DNA from: Frankiales bacterium
GTDB lineage: Bacteria > Actinomycetota > Actinomycetes > JAFAQI01
DNA length: 11,362 nt
Direction: 5' to 3'
Assembly: GCA_019246495.1 (NCBI GenBank)
Contig: JAFAQI010000275.1
Location: forward strand, 1 to 11,362
This document shows positions 1-7,617 of the stretch, in pieces (the first letter of the stretch is position 1; every line of letters starts with the position of its first letter). The translations under genes and the position numbers were made by a program. The notes under the pieces were generated by a model that worked only from the letters and a program-made list of their open reading frames with translations, did no database searches and was not told the DNA's origin.

Positions 1-68
1 ATCGGAGTCTCCGCGTTGCGCACCTCGAGACGCAACAGCTTGCGGCCGGCCGGGTCGATCGCGGTCAC
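1..68 (-). CDS. lipA: lipoyl synthase LipA, N-terminal fragment (runs off left edge)
   Basis: Only the first 22 codons are present, read right to left from a GTG at 68-66. The start overlaps the lipB stop by 4 bp (GTGA, 65-68), a typical translational-coupling junction. The visible residues include [16 protein letters not shown], which matches the short N-terminal segment before the first catalytic region of actinobacterial LipA (compare forms like '[19 protein letters not shown]'). LipA is a radical-SAM enzyme that inserts two sulfurs into the octanoyl chain that LipB attaches to lipoyl domains. The iron-sulfur cysteine motifs lie outside the window, so the identification rests on this short match plus the conserved lipB-lipA order. 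Confidence 0.82.
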   Translation of the reverse strand, partial: MTAIDPAGRKLLRLEVRNAETP

Positions 69-703
69 GCGACCACCTCGGCCTGCAGCGTGGCGAATGC
101 ATTCTCGACGATTGGCAGCACGTCCGCGACCGACACGCGATGTCCGCTCTCGGCGATCAGCGACGTCACGCCGGCGTCGGTGATGCCGCACGGCACGATC
201 GCGGAGAACGGCGCGAGATCGCAGTCGCAGTTCAACGCGAAGCCATGCATCGTCACGCCGCGGGCGACGCGGATGCCGATCGCGGCGACCTTGCGATCCG
301 GCCCCCGGTCGTCCGCCGGCACCCAGACACCACTGCGGCCGTCGACCCGCGTCGTCGCGACGCCGAACGCCGCGCAGACGTCGATGAGCAGTCCCTCGAG
401 TCGGCGTACGTGCGCGACGACGTCGACCGGGTCCGGCAGCCGCACGATCGGGTACCCGGTCAGCTGCCCAGGGCCGTGCCAGGTGATCCGGCCGCCGCGG
501 TCGACGTCGATGACCGGTGTGCCGGTGACGTCGGCGACTGGCCGCTCCCACGGCTCGGTGCGCTTGCCAGCGGTGTAGACCGGCTCGTGCTCGAGCAGCA
601 GCACCGTGTCGTCGATCTCGTCCGCGACCCGCGCGGCGTGCAGCTCCCGCTGGCGGTCCCACGCCTCGGCGTAGGGAACGCGGCCCGCGCGGACGATCTG
701 CAC
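65..703 (-). CDS. lipB: lipoyl(octanoyl) transferase LipB
   Basis: LipB moves the octanoyl group from octanoyl-ACP to a lysine of lipoyl domains (E2 subunits, GcvH), the first step of lipoate assembly in the cytoplasm. With the GTG start at 703 the protein has 212 residues. Visible family motifs are [45 protein letters not shown], the catalytic lysine in RKVAAIGIR (about K138) and the catalytic cysteine in [14 protein letters not shown] (about C172). I chose GTG-703 because homology begins directly there ([14 protein letters not shown]) and a TACCCT hexamer ends 6 bases upstream, fitting a leaderless transcript. An in-frame ATG at 796 would give 243 residues, but it adds sequence with no family resemblance and overlaps the divergent gene starting at 787. 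The gene overlaps lipA by 4 bp at its 3' end, and the two should be co-transcribed. Confidence 0.93.
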   Translation of the reverse strand: MQIVRAGRVPYAEAWDRQRELHAARVADEIDDTVLLLEHEPVYTAGKRTEPWERPVADVTGTPVIDVDRGGRITWHGPGQLTGYPIVRLPDPVDVVAHVRRLEGLLIDVCAAFGVATTRVDGRSGVWVPADDRGPDRKVAAIGIRVARGVTMHGFALNCDCDLAPFSAIVPCGITDAGVTSLIAESGHRVSVADVLPIVENAFATLQAEVVA

Positions 704-709
704 ACGTCG

Positions 710-715
710 AGGGTA
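710..715 (-). promoter_or_regulatory. candidate -10 element for leaderless lipB
   Basis: On the minus strand the hexamer TACCCT (TANNNT type) is followed by six bases and then the GTG proposed as the lipB start. This is the spacing expected when transcription starts on the first base of the start codon, common in Actinobacteria. No convincing -35 box is visible 16-19 bases further upstream, and in GC-rich DNA a single hexamer can arise by chance. Confidence 0.35.
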
Positions 716-786
716 CGTCGCACCACCGCGGGCGAGGCTGTGGACGACGGCCACCGCATCCGGCCGCAATCTGCTGTCATCCGGTC

Positions 787-2094
787 GTGGAGTCATGGGT
801 GCCGCCGGGCTACGCCCTCGTCGAGCAGTTCGCGGACGGGCCGCCGGAGCGGTGGCTGGCCCGAGGACCGCGCGGTGAAGCGGTTGTGCTTCGGCGAGCC
901 GTCGGCCTGGACGGGCCCGCCGCCGATCGGCAGGCCACCGAGATGCGTCGGCTTGCGGCGGTCGTCGGCTCCCTGGAGAGCCCGCACGTGCTGCCGACCG
1001 TCGACGTGCTCGTCGGGTCGGGCGAGCTGGTCCTGGTCGCATCCTGTGCCGAACGCGGCACCCTCGCCGACCTCCTCGACCGCCGTGGACGATTTGCGCC
1101 CGGCGAGGTGGTGACGGCACTTGCCCCGATCGCGGCCGTTCTCGGTGAGTTGCACAGTCGCGGTGTCGTTCACGGCCACGTCGCGGCCGGCAACCTCGCG
1201 TTCGCGGCGGACGGCAGCCCGGTGCTCTGTGACGTCGGCGTCCGCGAGGCGATCGCCGGCCGACCCGCGTCGGGTCCCGCGGACGACGTCCTGGCCCTCG
1301 GTCGGCTGGGCCGACGGATGCTTGGCGGCGCGTCCAGTGCCGAGTCGCTGCACCGGATGCTCGAGGCGGCGACTGCCGCCGATCCCCAGCAGCGGCCGGA
1401 TGCGACGAGCCTCGCCGGCGCGCTCCTGCGCGCCTGTCCCGCCGAGCCAGTGCGCTTCCGCGAGATCAAGACGCCCGGCGCCGGCTCGGGCGACGTCTCG
1501 CGACCGCAACGTCGGCTGATCTCCCTGACCAAGCGCGTCGCTGCGGCTGTCGCGGCCATCGCGGTCGCCGCGGTGCTCGGCCACCTGTGGGGAAGTCGTA
1601 GCGGCGGCTCCGGCGCGGCACTGCCCGCCTTGCCCCCAACCGGCGTCCACCCGGTAGCGACGGCCACGACCGACTGGCCGGCGATCGCGCGAGGCCTCGT
1701 CACCGCACGGTTTCGGGCCGTCGCGGCCGAACGTCTCGGCCTGCTGTCCACGGCGTACGTCGCGGGCACGTCCGCGGCGCAAGCCGACGCAGCGACGATA
1801 CGCGAACTCCGCACGATGCACGTCCGTCCGCGCGGCTTGTCGGCCGACGTTGTTGCCGTCGACGTCGAACTGGACCGTCCGGACGCCGCAGTGCTGCGCG
1901 TCGTCGACCGGCTCTCCGCCTACGCGCTGGTCGACCGGACCGGCCGAGTGATCGCGCGGCAACCGATGGGCCTGCCGACGACTGTCGAGCTGTCGCTGTC
2001 GCGCACCGACGCGGGCTGGCGGATCAGCGGTCTGCGCGTGATCGCCGCTGGTCAGCCGACGAGCGCACCAAGCGCCGCGTCGACGTCGTCGTAG
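787..2094 (+). CDS. membrane-anchored protein-kinase-like protein (predicted pseudokinase) with extracytoplasmic domain
   Basis: The protein has 435 residues from a GTG start. Residues about 5-220 look like a degenerate Ser/Thr kinase domain: [12 protein letters not shown] and [14 protein letters not shown] fit the hinge side of the N-lobe, [14 protein letters not shown] fits the catalytic loop, SPVLCDVGV fits the DFG strand, and [15 protein letters not shown] fits helix F. Key residues differ. HRD reads HGH (129-131, catalytic Asp lost), DFG reads DVG (149-151), the VAIK lysine position reads VVLRR (about R36), and no glycine-rich loop is seen. Asn136 and Asp149 remain, so nucleotide binding is possible but phosphotransfer is unlikely. 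One membrane helix follows (about 251-268, after a KR pair), then an Ala/Pro-rich linker and an outside domain of about 150 residues that may be NTF2-like (inference). It lies divergent from lipB and its 3' end overlaps the next gene by 43 bp. The function is unknown; a sensor or scaffold role is conceivable. Confidence 0.8.
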   Translation: MESWVPPGYALVEQFADGPPERWLARGPRGEAVVLRRAVGLDGPAADRQATEMRRLAAVVGSLESPHVLPTVDVLVGSGELVLVASCAERGTLADLLDRRGRFAPGEVVTALAPIAAVLGELHSRGVVHGHVAAGNLAFAADGSPVLCDVGVREAIAGRPASGPADDVLALGRLGRRMLGGASSAESLHRMLEAATAADPQQRPDATSLAGALLRACPAEPVRFREIKTPGAGSGDVSRPQRRLISLTKRVAAAVAAIAVAAVLGHLWGSRSGGSGAALPALPPTGVHPVATATTDWPAIARGLVTARFRAVAAERLGLLSTAYVAGTSAAQADAATIRELRTMHVRPRGLSADVVAVDVELDRPDAAVLRVVDRLSAYALVDRTGRVIARQPMGLPTTVELSLSRTDAGWRISGLRVIAAGQPTSAPSAASTSS

Positions 2095-2945
2095 GTGAAC
2101 GAGAACCCCGCCTGCTCGAGCCGGCTCGGGACCACCCGCTGGCTGACCAGCACGCCCTCATCAGCGAAGCCACCGACGGCGAGTCGAAGCGCCGTCGACG
2201 GGACGACAGTAGCCGCCGGGCGGTGGACCGCCCGCGCGATCGCCTTCGTGTAGTCGCGGTTGCGCACCGGCTCCGGCGCCGTGACGTTGACCGGTCCGGT
2301 CACGTCGTCCCGGGACAGCAGAAACCGCAGCGCGGCGATGTGGTCCGGCAACGCGATCCACGACATCCACTGCCGACCGGAGCCGAGCCGGCCGCCGAGA
2401 CCGAGCTTGAACAGCGGCAGCATCTTGCCCAACGCACCCCCGTCCGCCGACAGGACGATGCCGCTGCGCAGATGCACCACGCGCACACCTGCGTCCGACG
2501 CGGGTGCCGTTGCCCGCTCCCATTGCTCGACGACATCGGCGAGAAACCCTCGCCCGCGCGATGCCTCCTCATCCACCGCGTCCTCGCCGGTGTCGCCGTA
2601 GAAACCGACGGCTGACCCCGACAGCAGCACCCGCGGCCCGTCGTCCGCCGAGGCGAGCGCCCGCGCGATGGTCTCCGTGCTGTCGACGCGGCTGCGCAGC
2701 ACTGTCCGCTTGTAGTCGTCGGTCCACCGCCGGTCGCCGATGCCCGCCCCGGCCAGGTGCACGACTGCGGTCGCTCCGTCGAGCGCTCCCTCGTCGATGG
2801 TCCGCCGTGTGGGCTCCCACTGCCGCTCGTCGGGCGCTGCGGGAGGTCGACGCACCAGGCGTACGACGTCATGCCCGTCCGCGCGCAGGCTCCGCACGAG
2901 AGCCGAACCGATCAGCCCGGACGACCCGGTGACGACTACTCGCAC
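2052..2945 (-). CDS. TIGR01777-family NAD(P)-dependent epimerase-like protein
   Basis: This 297-residue protein is an extended short-chain dehydrogenase of the TIGR01777 family (YfcH / SDR39U1 type; the homologue next to dlaT in Mycobacterium is Rv2216). The N-terminal nucleotide-binding motif TGSSGLIG lies at residues 6-13. Further family landmarks are VVHLAGAGIGDRRW, LLSGSAVGFYGDTG (the region of the SDR active-site Tyr), VHLRSGIVLSADGGAL, RQWMSWI and GPVNVTAPEPVRN. The C-terminal part ends in the DUF1731-like region. The enzyme's substrate is not established. The GTG start at 2945 lies 16 bases after the sucB stop with no clear Shine-Dalgarno, suggesting coupled translation as the last gene of an lpdA-sucB-epimerase operon. 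Its final 43 bases overlap the 3' end of the converging pseudokinase gene. Confidence 0.9.
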   Translation of the reverse strand: MRVVVTGSSGLIGSALVRSLRADGHDVVRLVRRPPAAPDERQWEPTRRTIDEGALDGATAVVHLAGAGIGDRRWTDDYKRTVLRSRVDSTETIARALASADDGPRVLLSGSAVGFYGDTGEDAVDEEASRGRGFLADVVEQWERATAPASDAGVRVVHLRSGIVLSADGGALGKMLPLFKLGLGGRLGSGRQWMSWIALPDHIAALRFLLSRDDVTGPVNVTAPEPVRNRDYTKAIARAVHRPAATVVPSTALRLAVGGFADEGVLVSQRVVPSRLEQAGFSFTYDDVDAALGALVG

Positions 2946-2961
2946 GTTTGGGGCTAGGTCT

Positions 2962-4530
2962 TCAGACGCCGAGCTCGGAGTCGAACTCGCCTTCTTCGAG
3001 CCGCGTCTTCACGGTGACGAGGAAGCGCGCCGCGTCCGCGCCGTCGACCATGCGGTGGTCGTAGGTCAGCGCGAGATACATCATGTGCCGCACTGCGATG
3101 ACCTCACCGACGTCCGGGTCGTCAACGACGACAGGTCGCTTCACCACCGCGCCGGTGCCGAGGATGCCGACCTGCGGCTGGTTGATGATCGGCGTGTCGA
3201 ACAACGCGCCACGCGAGCCGGTGTTGGTCAGCGTGAACGTGCCGCCACCCAGTTCATCCGGGGTGATGTGGTTGCCGCGCGTGCGCTCGGCGAGGTCGGA
3301 GATCTTGCGCGCCAGGCCAGCGAGGTTCAGATCGCTCGCGTCCTTGATGACCGGCACGAGCAGTCCGCGAGGCGTGTCGACCGCGATGCCGAGATGCACG
3401 GCGTCGTGGTACGTCGCAGTTCCCGCCTCCACGTCGATCGAGGAGTTGACCGCCGGGTGCTCGCGGAGCGCCTCGCAGGTCGCAAGAGCGAGGAACGGCA
3501 GATAGGACAGCTTCACGCCCTCGCGCGCCTCGAACTCGTCCTTCGCGCGCTCGCGCAGCCGCGCGATGCGGGTGAGGTCGGCCTCGACGACGGTCGTCAG
3601 CTGCGCGGAGATCTGCAGCGACTCGACCATGCGCTGCGCGATGACCGTGCGCAGCCGCGAGAGTTTCTCGGTCTTGCCGCGCGGTGGGCTGTCCACCGAT
3701 GCGTGCGACGGCTTGTCGCCGCCGGCCTTCGCTGCCGGAGCTGACTTGGCCGCAGGCGCGGACTTCTCCTGCCGGGACGGCTGCTCCTTGTCGTCCTTGT
3801 CGGCGTCGGCCTTCCCACCGTCGGACTTGCCGGCTGCGTCGAGCACGTCCTGCTTGCGGATACGCCCGCCGACTCCCGTCCCGTGGACGTCCGCGAGATC
3901 GACACCGTGCTCGGAGGCCAGCCGGCGTACGAGGGGAGTGACGTACGACGGACCGCCGCCGTCCTCGCCATCGTCGGACCCGGCGTCGGAGTCGCCTTCG
4001 TCGTCGGCCGCGACGGCTTCGCGCTCGCCCGCGTCCGCTGCGGACTCGCCCTTGTCCTCGCCGTCGGACTCGGGCTGCCGCTGCGGCTCCTCCTCGGCGT
4101 CGTCGGTCTCAGCCTCGTCGCCCGACTCAGCCTTGTCGCTCTGCTCAGCCTCGTCCGTTTGCTCTGCGTCGTCGCCTGACTCGGGCTCGTCCGACTGTTC
4201 GGCCTCGTCCTGCTGGCTCTGGTCGGCCTGGTCTGACTCGTCGGACGACGTGTCACCCGAGTCGGACTGCTCCGCCTCGCCGCCGCCGCCGCTGCCGTCG
4301 TCGATGACCGCGAGCTCCGAGCCGACCTCGACCGTCTCGTCCTCGCCGACCTTGATGGACTTGAGGACGCCGGCCGCCGGCGACGGGATCTCGGTGTCGA
4401 CCTTGTCGGTCGACACCTCGAGCAGCGGCTCGTCGGCCTCGACCTGGTCACCCTCCTTCTTGAGCCAGCGGGTGACGGTGCCCTCGGAGACGCTCTCTCC
4501 GAGGCGCGGCATCGTGACGGAGACCGACAT
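2962..4530 (-). CDS. sucB: dihydrolipoamide acyltransferase, E2 of 2-oxoglutarate/pyruvate dehydrogenase
   Basis: This E2 core enzyme transfers acyl groups from the E1-loaded lipoyl arm to CoA. The 522-residue protein has one lipoyl domain (residues 2-78; modified lysine K43 in VSTDKVDTE), a long acidic linker (about 80-193), a peripheral-subunit-binding domain (195-232, [23 protein letters not shown]...), a second Lys/Ala linker (about 233-283), and the catalytic domain to the end with active-site DHRMVDG (H492, D496). In Actinobacteria one such E2 often serves both the pyruvate and 2-oxoglutarate complexes (established for mycobacteria and corynebacteria). Annotation as SucB or DlaT is therefore partly a naming choice, and no E1 gene is in the window. 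Mycobacterial homologues usually carry two lipoyl domains; here there is one plus the acidic region. The start is supported by AAAGG five bases upstream of the ATG. It lies 20 bases after lpdA. Confidence 0.94.
   Translation of the reverse strand: MSVSVTMPRLGESVSEGTVTRWLKKEGDQVEADEPLLEVSTDKVDTEIPSPAAGVLKSIKVGEDETVEVGSELAVIDDGSGGGGEAEQSDSGDTSSDESDQADQSQQDEAEQSDEPESGDDAEQTDEAEQSDKAESGDEAETDDAEEEPQRQPESDGEDKGESAADAGEREAVAADDEGDSDAGSDDGEDGGGPSYVTPLVRRLASEHGVDLADVHGTGVGGRIRKQDVLDAAGKSDGGKADADKDDKEQPSRQEKSAPAAKSAPAAKAGGDKPSHASVDSPPRGKTEKLSRLRTVIAQRMVESLQISAQLTTVVEADLTRIARLRERAKDEFEAREGVKLSYLPFLALATCEALREHPAVNSSIDVEAGTATYHDAVHLGIAVDTPRGLLVPVIKDASDLNLAGLARKISDLAERTRGNHITPDELGGGTFTLTNTGSRGALFDTPIINQPQVGILGTGAVVKRPVVVDDPDVGEVIAVRHMMYLALTYDHRMVDGADAARFLVTVKTRLEEGEFDSELGV
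4102..4209 (-). repeat. 54-bp degenerate tandem duplication in the sucB acidic linker
   Basis: Two adjacent 54-bp units (4156-4209 and 4102-4155) encode E2 residues 108-125 and 126-143. Both begin with DEAEQSD and continue as [11 protein letters not shown] and [11 protein letters not shown]. Thirteen of 18 positions are identical by eye. A further partial copy (EAEQSDSGD) occurs at residues 85-93. The units are in frame and divergent at the DNA level, so this is an older duplication in a disordered, Asp/Glu-rich linker. Confidence 0.6.
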
Positions 4531-4535
4531 GACGA

Positions 4536-4540
4536 CCTTT
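4536..4540 (-). promoter_or_regulatory. ribosome binding site of sucB
   Basis: On the minus strand AAAGG stands five bases before the ATG of sucB, inside the 20-base gap after lpdA. It supports the chosen sucB start. Confidence 0.6.
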
Positions 4541-4550
4541 CGAAGCCTGG

Positions 4551-5942
4551 TTAGCCGTGGACGTGCAGGGGCTTACCCGCCAGAGCGAGGTGTGCCTCGC
4601 CGACCGCCTCGGAAAGCGTCGGGTGCGGGTGGATGAGCTGCGCGACCTCGACGGGCAAGGCCTCCCAGTTGGTGATGAGCTGTGCTTCGGCGATGAGGTC
4701 GCCGACCCGCGAGCCGACCATGTGTACGCCGAGGACCGGCCCGTCCTTCACCGCCACGACCTTGCACGCCCCCGCGGTCTGCAGGATCTGCGCGCGGCCG
4801 TTGCCGGCGAGGTCATAGGTGAACTCGACGACGTCGTGCCCGCGCTCCTTGGCCTGCGCGGCGGTGATGCCGACGCTTGCGACTTCCGGCTCCGAGTAGG
4901 TGATGCGCGGGACGTTGTCATAGTCGACCGCCGGCGGGTTCAGCCCCGCCACCCGTTCGGCGACCATGATCCCCTCGGCGAAGCCGACGTGCGCGAGCTG
5001 GAGACCCGGCCGCAGGTCGCCGATCGCATAGACGTTGTCGAGGTTGGTCTGGCAGTGCGCGTCGACCTTGACGAACCCGCGGTCCATCTCGAGCCCGACC
5101 TCGTCGTAGCCGAGACCTTCCGACACCGGGCCACGACCAACGGCGACTAGCAGCAGTTCTGCGTCGTACGTCGTCCCGTCCTCGAGCGTCACTGTCACGC
5201 CGGAGTCGGTGGTCTTGGCCTCGCTGAACTTCTTGCCGAGCGAGAACGTGATGCCGCGCTTGCGGAAGGCGCGCTCGAGCAGCTTCGAGCTGGACTCTTC
5301 TTCGAGCGGCAACAGGTGCGGCAGCGCCTCGATGATCGTCACGTCGGCGCCGAAGGACTTCCAGACGCTCGCGAATTCGACGCCAATGACACCGCCGCCG
5401 AGCACGACGACCGACTGCGGGACGCGGTCGAGCCGCAGGGCGTGCTCGCTGCTGATGATGCGCTCGCCGTCGACCTCGAGCCCGGGCAGCGACCGCGAGT
5501 AGGAACCGGTCGCGAGGACGACCGCCTTCTCCGCCTGATAGCGCGTGCCGTCGACCTCGACGGTGTTGGGCGAGACCAGCCGGCCGGATCCCTCGACGAC
5601 CGTGATCTTGCGCGACTTCACGAGGCCGGTGAGGCCCTTGTGCAGCCGACTGACGACGCCGTCCTTGTAGGAGTTGACGGTCGCCATGTCGATGCCGTCG
5701 ACCGAGGAGCGGACGCCGACCTTCTCGCCCTCACGCGCCGCGTCGGCGACCTCGGCCGCGTGCAGCAGCGCCTTGGTCGGGATGCAACCGCGGTGCAGGC
5801 AGGTGCCACCCACCTTGTCGCGTTCGACCATCACGACCGAGAGGCCGAGCTCGGCGGCCCGCAACGCGCAGGCATAGCCGCCGCTGCCGGCCCCGAGGAT
5901 GACGAGGTCGGCGGTCTGTGCCGAGTCCGAGCTGGACGCCAC
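4551..5942 (-). CDS. lpdA: dihydrolipoyl dehydrogenase (E3)
   Basis: This FAD flavoprotein reoxidises dihydrolipoyl groups of E2 subunits (and of GcvH) with NAD+. The 463-residue length is normal for the family. Motifs in order: the FAD-binding [10 protein letters not shown] (17-26); the redox-active disulfide [17 protein letters not shown] with C48 and C53; the NAD-binding GGGVIG (182-187) followed by [11 protein letters not shown]; the second FAD motif YAIGDL (D309); and the C-terminal His-Glu pair in HPHPTLSE (H440, E445), which completes the active site of the partner subunit. The GTG start at 5942 is set by AAGGAG six bases upstream, the strongest Shine-Dalgarno in the window. It is probably the first gene of the lpdA-sucB-epimerase operon and thus sits beside its own E2. 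A 7-bp inverted repeat lies in its leader. Confidence 0.97.
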   Translation of the reverse strand: MASSSDSAQTADLVILGAGSGGYACALRAAELGLSVVMVERDKVGGTCLHRGCIPTKALLHAAEVADAAREGEKVGVRSSVDGIDMATVNSYKDGVVSRLHKGLTGLVKSRKITVVEGSGRLVSPNTVEVDGTRYQAEKAVVLATGSYSRSLPGLEVDGERIISSEHALRLDRVPQSVVVLGGGVIGVEFASVWKSFGADVTIIEALPHLLPLEEESSSKLLERAFRKRGITFSLGKKFSEAKTTDSGVTVTLEDGTTYDAELLLVAVGRGPVSEGLGYDEVGLEMDRGFVKVDAHCQTNLDNVYAIGDLRPGLQLAHVGFAEGIMVAERVAGLNPPAVDYDNVPRITYSEPEVASVGITAAQAKERGHDVVEFTYDLAGNGRAQILQTAGACKVVAVKDGPVLGVHMVGSRVGDLIAEAQLITNWEALPVEVAQLIHPHPTLSEAVGEAHLALAGKPLHVHG

Positions 5943-5948
5943 GTGCGG

Positions 5949-5954
5949 CTCCTT
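5949..5954 (-). promoter_or_regulatory. ribosome binding site of lpdA
   Basis: AAGGAG on the minus strand, six bases before the GTG at 5942, is a near-consensus anti-16S match and decides this start codon. Confidence 0.75.
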
Positions 5955-5962
5955 GAACGCGA

Positions 5963-5980
5963 GGCGACATCGTTGTCGCC
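5963..5980 (-). promoter_or_regulatory. 7-bp inverted repeat in the lpdA leader (possible operator or hairpin)
   Basis: GGCGACA (5963-5969) and TGTCGCC (5974-5980) form a perfect inverted repeat with a 4-base spacer, 21 bases upstream of the lpdA start and just before its Shine-Dalgarno. It could be a transcription-factor operator for the dehydrogenase operon or a small RNA hairpin. No regulator family can be named from the sequence. A weak -10-like TGTGAGAAT lies a few bases further upstream on the minus strand. Confidence 0.4.
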
Positions 5981-6009
5981 CCCATTCTCACACCCGCACC
6001 GCGCGCCGC

Positions 6010-6025
6010 CTCCCGGCGCCGGGAG
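6010..6025 (-). terminator. GC-rich hairpin just after pepA (possible terminator)
   Basis: CTCCCGGCGCCGGGAG is a perfect 16-bp palindrome able to fold as a 6-bp stem with a GCGC loop, starting eight bases beyond the pepA stop. Outer arms at 6000-6009 (CGCGCGCCGC) and 6041-6050 (GCGGCGCGCG) could form a larger stem around it. No T-run follows, so it is not a classical intrinsic terminator, though GC-rich Actinobacteria often use such stems without U-tracts. It separates pepA from the lpdA operon. Confidence 0.4.
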
Positions 6026-6033
6026 CGGACGGC

Positions 6034-7548
6034 TCAGCGCGCGGCGCGCGCCAGGAACTCCACGAGGCTTCGCACCGGCACGCCGGTGCCGCCCTTGGGC
6101 GTGTAGCCGTGGGGCTCACCCTGGTTGTAGGCCGGACCCGCGATGTCGAGGTGGGCCCAGCGGACGCCCGCAGGCACGAACTCCTTCAGGAAGAGCCCAG
6201 CGGTCAGCATTCCGCCGTTCCGGTCGCCGATGTTGGCGAGGTCGGCGACCTCCGAGTCGAGCGACTTGCGCAGCTCCTCGGGAAGCGGCATCGGCCACGC
6301 CTGCTCGCCGGCCGCGCCCGCCGAGTCGACCAGCTCGCTGCGCAGGTCGTCGTCGTTGGCCATGACCGCATAGACGTGCGACCCGAGCGCGACGAGCTGG
6401 GCACCGGTGAGCGTCGCCACGTCGATGATGTAGTCGGGTTTCTCCTCGCCCGCCCGCACGATGACGTCGGCCATGATGAGCCGGCCCTCGGCGTCGGTGT
6501 TGAGCACCTCGACCGTCTTGCCACCGCGCATGGTGAGCACGTCGGAGGGGCGGATCGCGTGGCCACTCGGCATGTTCTCCGCCGTCGGCACCCAGCCGAC
6601 GACGTTGATGTCGAGACCGAGTCGCGCGACCGCGCGCAGCGTCGCGATGACCGACGCCGCGCCGCCCATGTCTGACTTCATCCACTCCATCGCCTGCGCG
6701 GGCTTGAGCGACAGGCCGCCGGAGTCGAACGTGATGCCCTTGCCGACCAGATGCACCGTCGTACGCGCCTTCTTGCTGGTGTAGCCGATGCGCACGAGCC
6801 GCGGCGGATGCGACGAGCCGGCACCGACGCCGAGGATGCCGCCGTAGCCACCCTCGCGCAGCGCATCGTCGTCCAGCACCTCGACCTCGCAGCCCACCGG
6901 TGCGCATGCATCGACGGCCGCCTGCGCGAAGTCCGCGGGACGCAGGTCGCCGGGCGGGGTGTTGACCAGGTCGCGGGCGAGTGTGACCGAGTCGGTGACG
7001 ACCGTCGCGCGGTCGACGACGGCCTTGGTCTGCTTGTCCCGCGGATCCGGTACGACGACAAGCGCTGTGCCGACCGGTCGCTTCGCCTTCTTCGCCGACG
7101 CGGCGGTGCGATAGCGAGTGAACGCGTAACCGCCGAGTTGCACGCCCTCGACAACCGCGCGGAGGGTCTCGTCGTCGTTGCCGTTGACCGAGCCGAGCGC
7201 GGTGGCGACGCGAGGAGTTCCGGCGAGCGCGCGCATTGCCGAACCGATCGCCCGGCGGAGCACCTCCGGATCGAACCGCTCGCCACGAGCCGGCTCCGGG
7301 CCGAGGCCCACGGCCACCACGGTCGGCGCGCTGATCCGCCCGGTCCCGGGAAGCTTCGTGACCTCACCCTTGTCGCCGGTGACGCCCATCGACTTCAGCG
7401 TGGCGGCGAGCTGCTTCTTGAACGCCTTGTCCACGTCGGTCGCGCCGGGCGCGAGCTGCGGTCCACCGCGCGAGGATGTGACGCCGACGAGAATCGCGTC
7501 GGCCTTGACCTCGGACAGCGCTGTCTTGGTCAGTGACACGGCAGTCAT
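6034..7548 (-). CDS. pepA: leucyl aminopeptidase (M17 family)
   Basis: This cytosolic dizinc/manganese aminopeptidase removes N-terminal residues from peptides, working as a hexamer in known members. With the ATG at 7548 it has 504 residues, essentially the family length, and metal ligands fall at K270 and D275 (GKGITFDSGG), D293 (MKSDMGGAA), D352 and E354 (NTDAEGRL), with catalytic K282 and R356. As I recall it, this is exactly E. coli PepA numbering, which strongly supports the start. The reading frame stays open to about 8157, but that extension runs antisense through gcvT and is not coding. No Shine-Dalgarno is seen. A TAGCAT hexamer ends eight bases before the ATG, suggesting a leaderless or near-leaderless mRNA. 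pepA is divergent from gcvT and separated from lpdA by 91 bases containing a hairpin. Confidence 0.96.
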   Translation of the reverse strand: MTAVSLTKTALSEVKADAILVGVTSSRGGPQLAPGATDVDKAFKKQLAATLKSMGVTGDKGEVTKLPGTGRISAPTVVAVGLGPEPARGERFDPEVLRRAIGSAMRALAGTPRVATALGSVNGNDDETLRAVVEGVQLGGYAFTRYRTAASAKKAKRPVGTALVVVPDPRDKQTKAVVDRATVVTDSVTLARDLVNTPPGDLRPADFAQAAVDACAPVGCEVEVLDDDALREGGYGGILGVGAGSSHPPRLVRIGYTSKKARTTVHLVGKGITFDSGGLSLKPAQAMEWMKSDMGGAASVIATLRAVARLGLDINVVGWVPTAENMPSGHAIRPSDVLTMRGGKTVEVLNTDAEGRLIMADVIVRAGEEKPDYIIDVATLTGAQLVALGSHVYAVMANDDDLRSELVDSAGAAGEQAWPMPLPEELRKSLDSEVADLANIGDRNGGMLTAGLFLKEFVPAGVRWAHLDIAGPAYNQGEPHGYTPKGGTGVPVRSLVEFLARAAR

Positions 7549-7556
7549 GGCCGCCG

Positions 7557-7562
7557 ATGCTA
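7557..7562 (-). promoter_or_regulatory. candidate -10 element for pepA
   Basis: TAGCAT on the minus strand, followed by eight bases and the pepA ATG. The TANNNT form and spacing suit transcription starting at or one to two bases before the start codon. No -35 match is visible. Confidence 0.4.
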
Positions 7563-7603
7563 GTGCTCGGCTGCGGAGATTCGGTCCTTCTTGTCCATTC
7601 CGA

Positions 7604-7609
7604 TAGCGT
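7604..7609 (+). promoter_or_regulatory. candidate -10 element for gcvT
   Basis: TAGCGT followed by eight bases and the gcvT GTG at 7618. It mirrors the pepA element (TAGCAT, also eight bases before its start) across the 69-bp divergent intergenic region. No Shine-Dalgarno precedes the GTG, and no recognisable -35 box is seen. Confidence 0.4.
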
Positions 7610-7617
7610 CGCGGCCC

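Noticed and set aside
704..1120. Upstream extension of the lipB frame to 1120 (351 residues) or to the ATG at 796
   Set aside because: The extra sequence is Arg/Pro/Ala-rich with no LipB similarity and runs antisense to the pseudokinase gene. The family's N-terminus fits the GTG at 703.
793..1962. Long minus-strand ORF opposite the pseudokinase gene
   Set aside because: Long antisense ORFs are expected in GC-rich coding DNA. Its translation shows no domain, whereas the plus strand has kinase-like motifs, a membrane helix and typical composition.
2946..2961. Separate promoter or terminator between sucB and the epimerase gene
   Set aside because: The gap is 16 bases with no hairpin or TANNNT hexamer. 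Operon continuation is the simpler reading.
3883..4179. Plus-strand ORF of 98 residues that looks like a hydrophobic membrane protein
   Set aside because: It is the antisense reading of the Asp/Glu codons in the sucB acidic linker, which gives Leu/Val-rich sequence by chance. There is no start signal or independent support.
7549..7617. Glycine riboswitch before gcvT
   Set aside because: Only 69 bases separate the divergent starts, too short for the aptamer, and the layout suggests a leaderless transcript.
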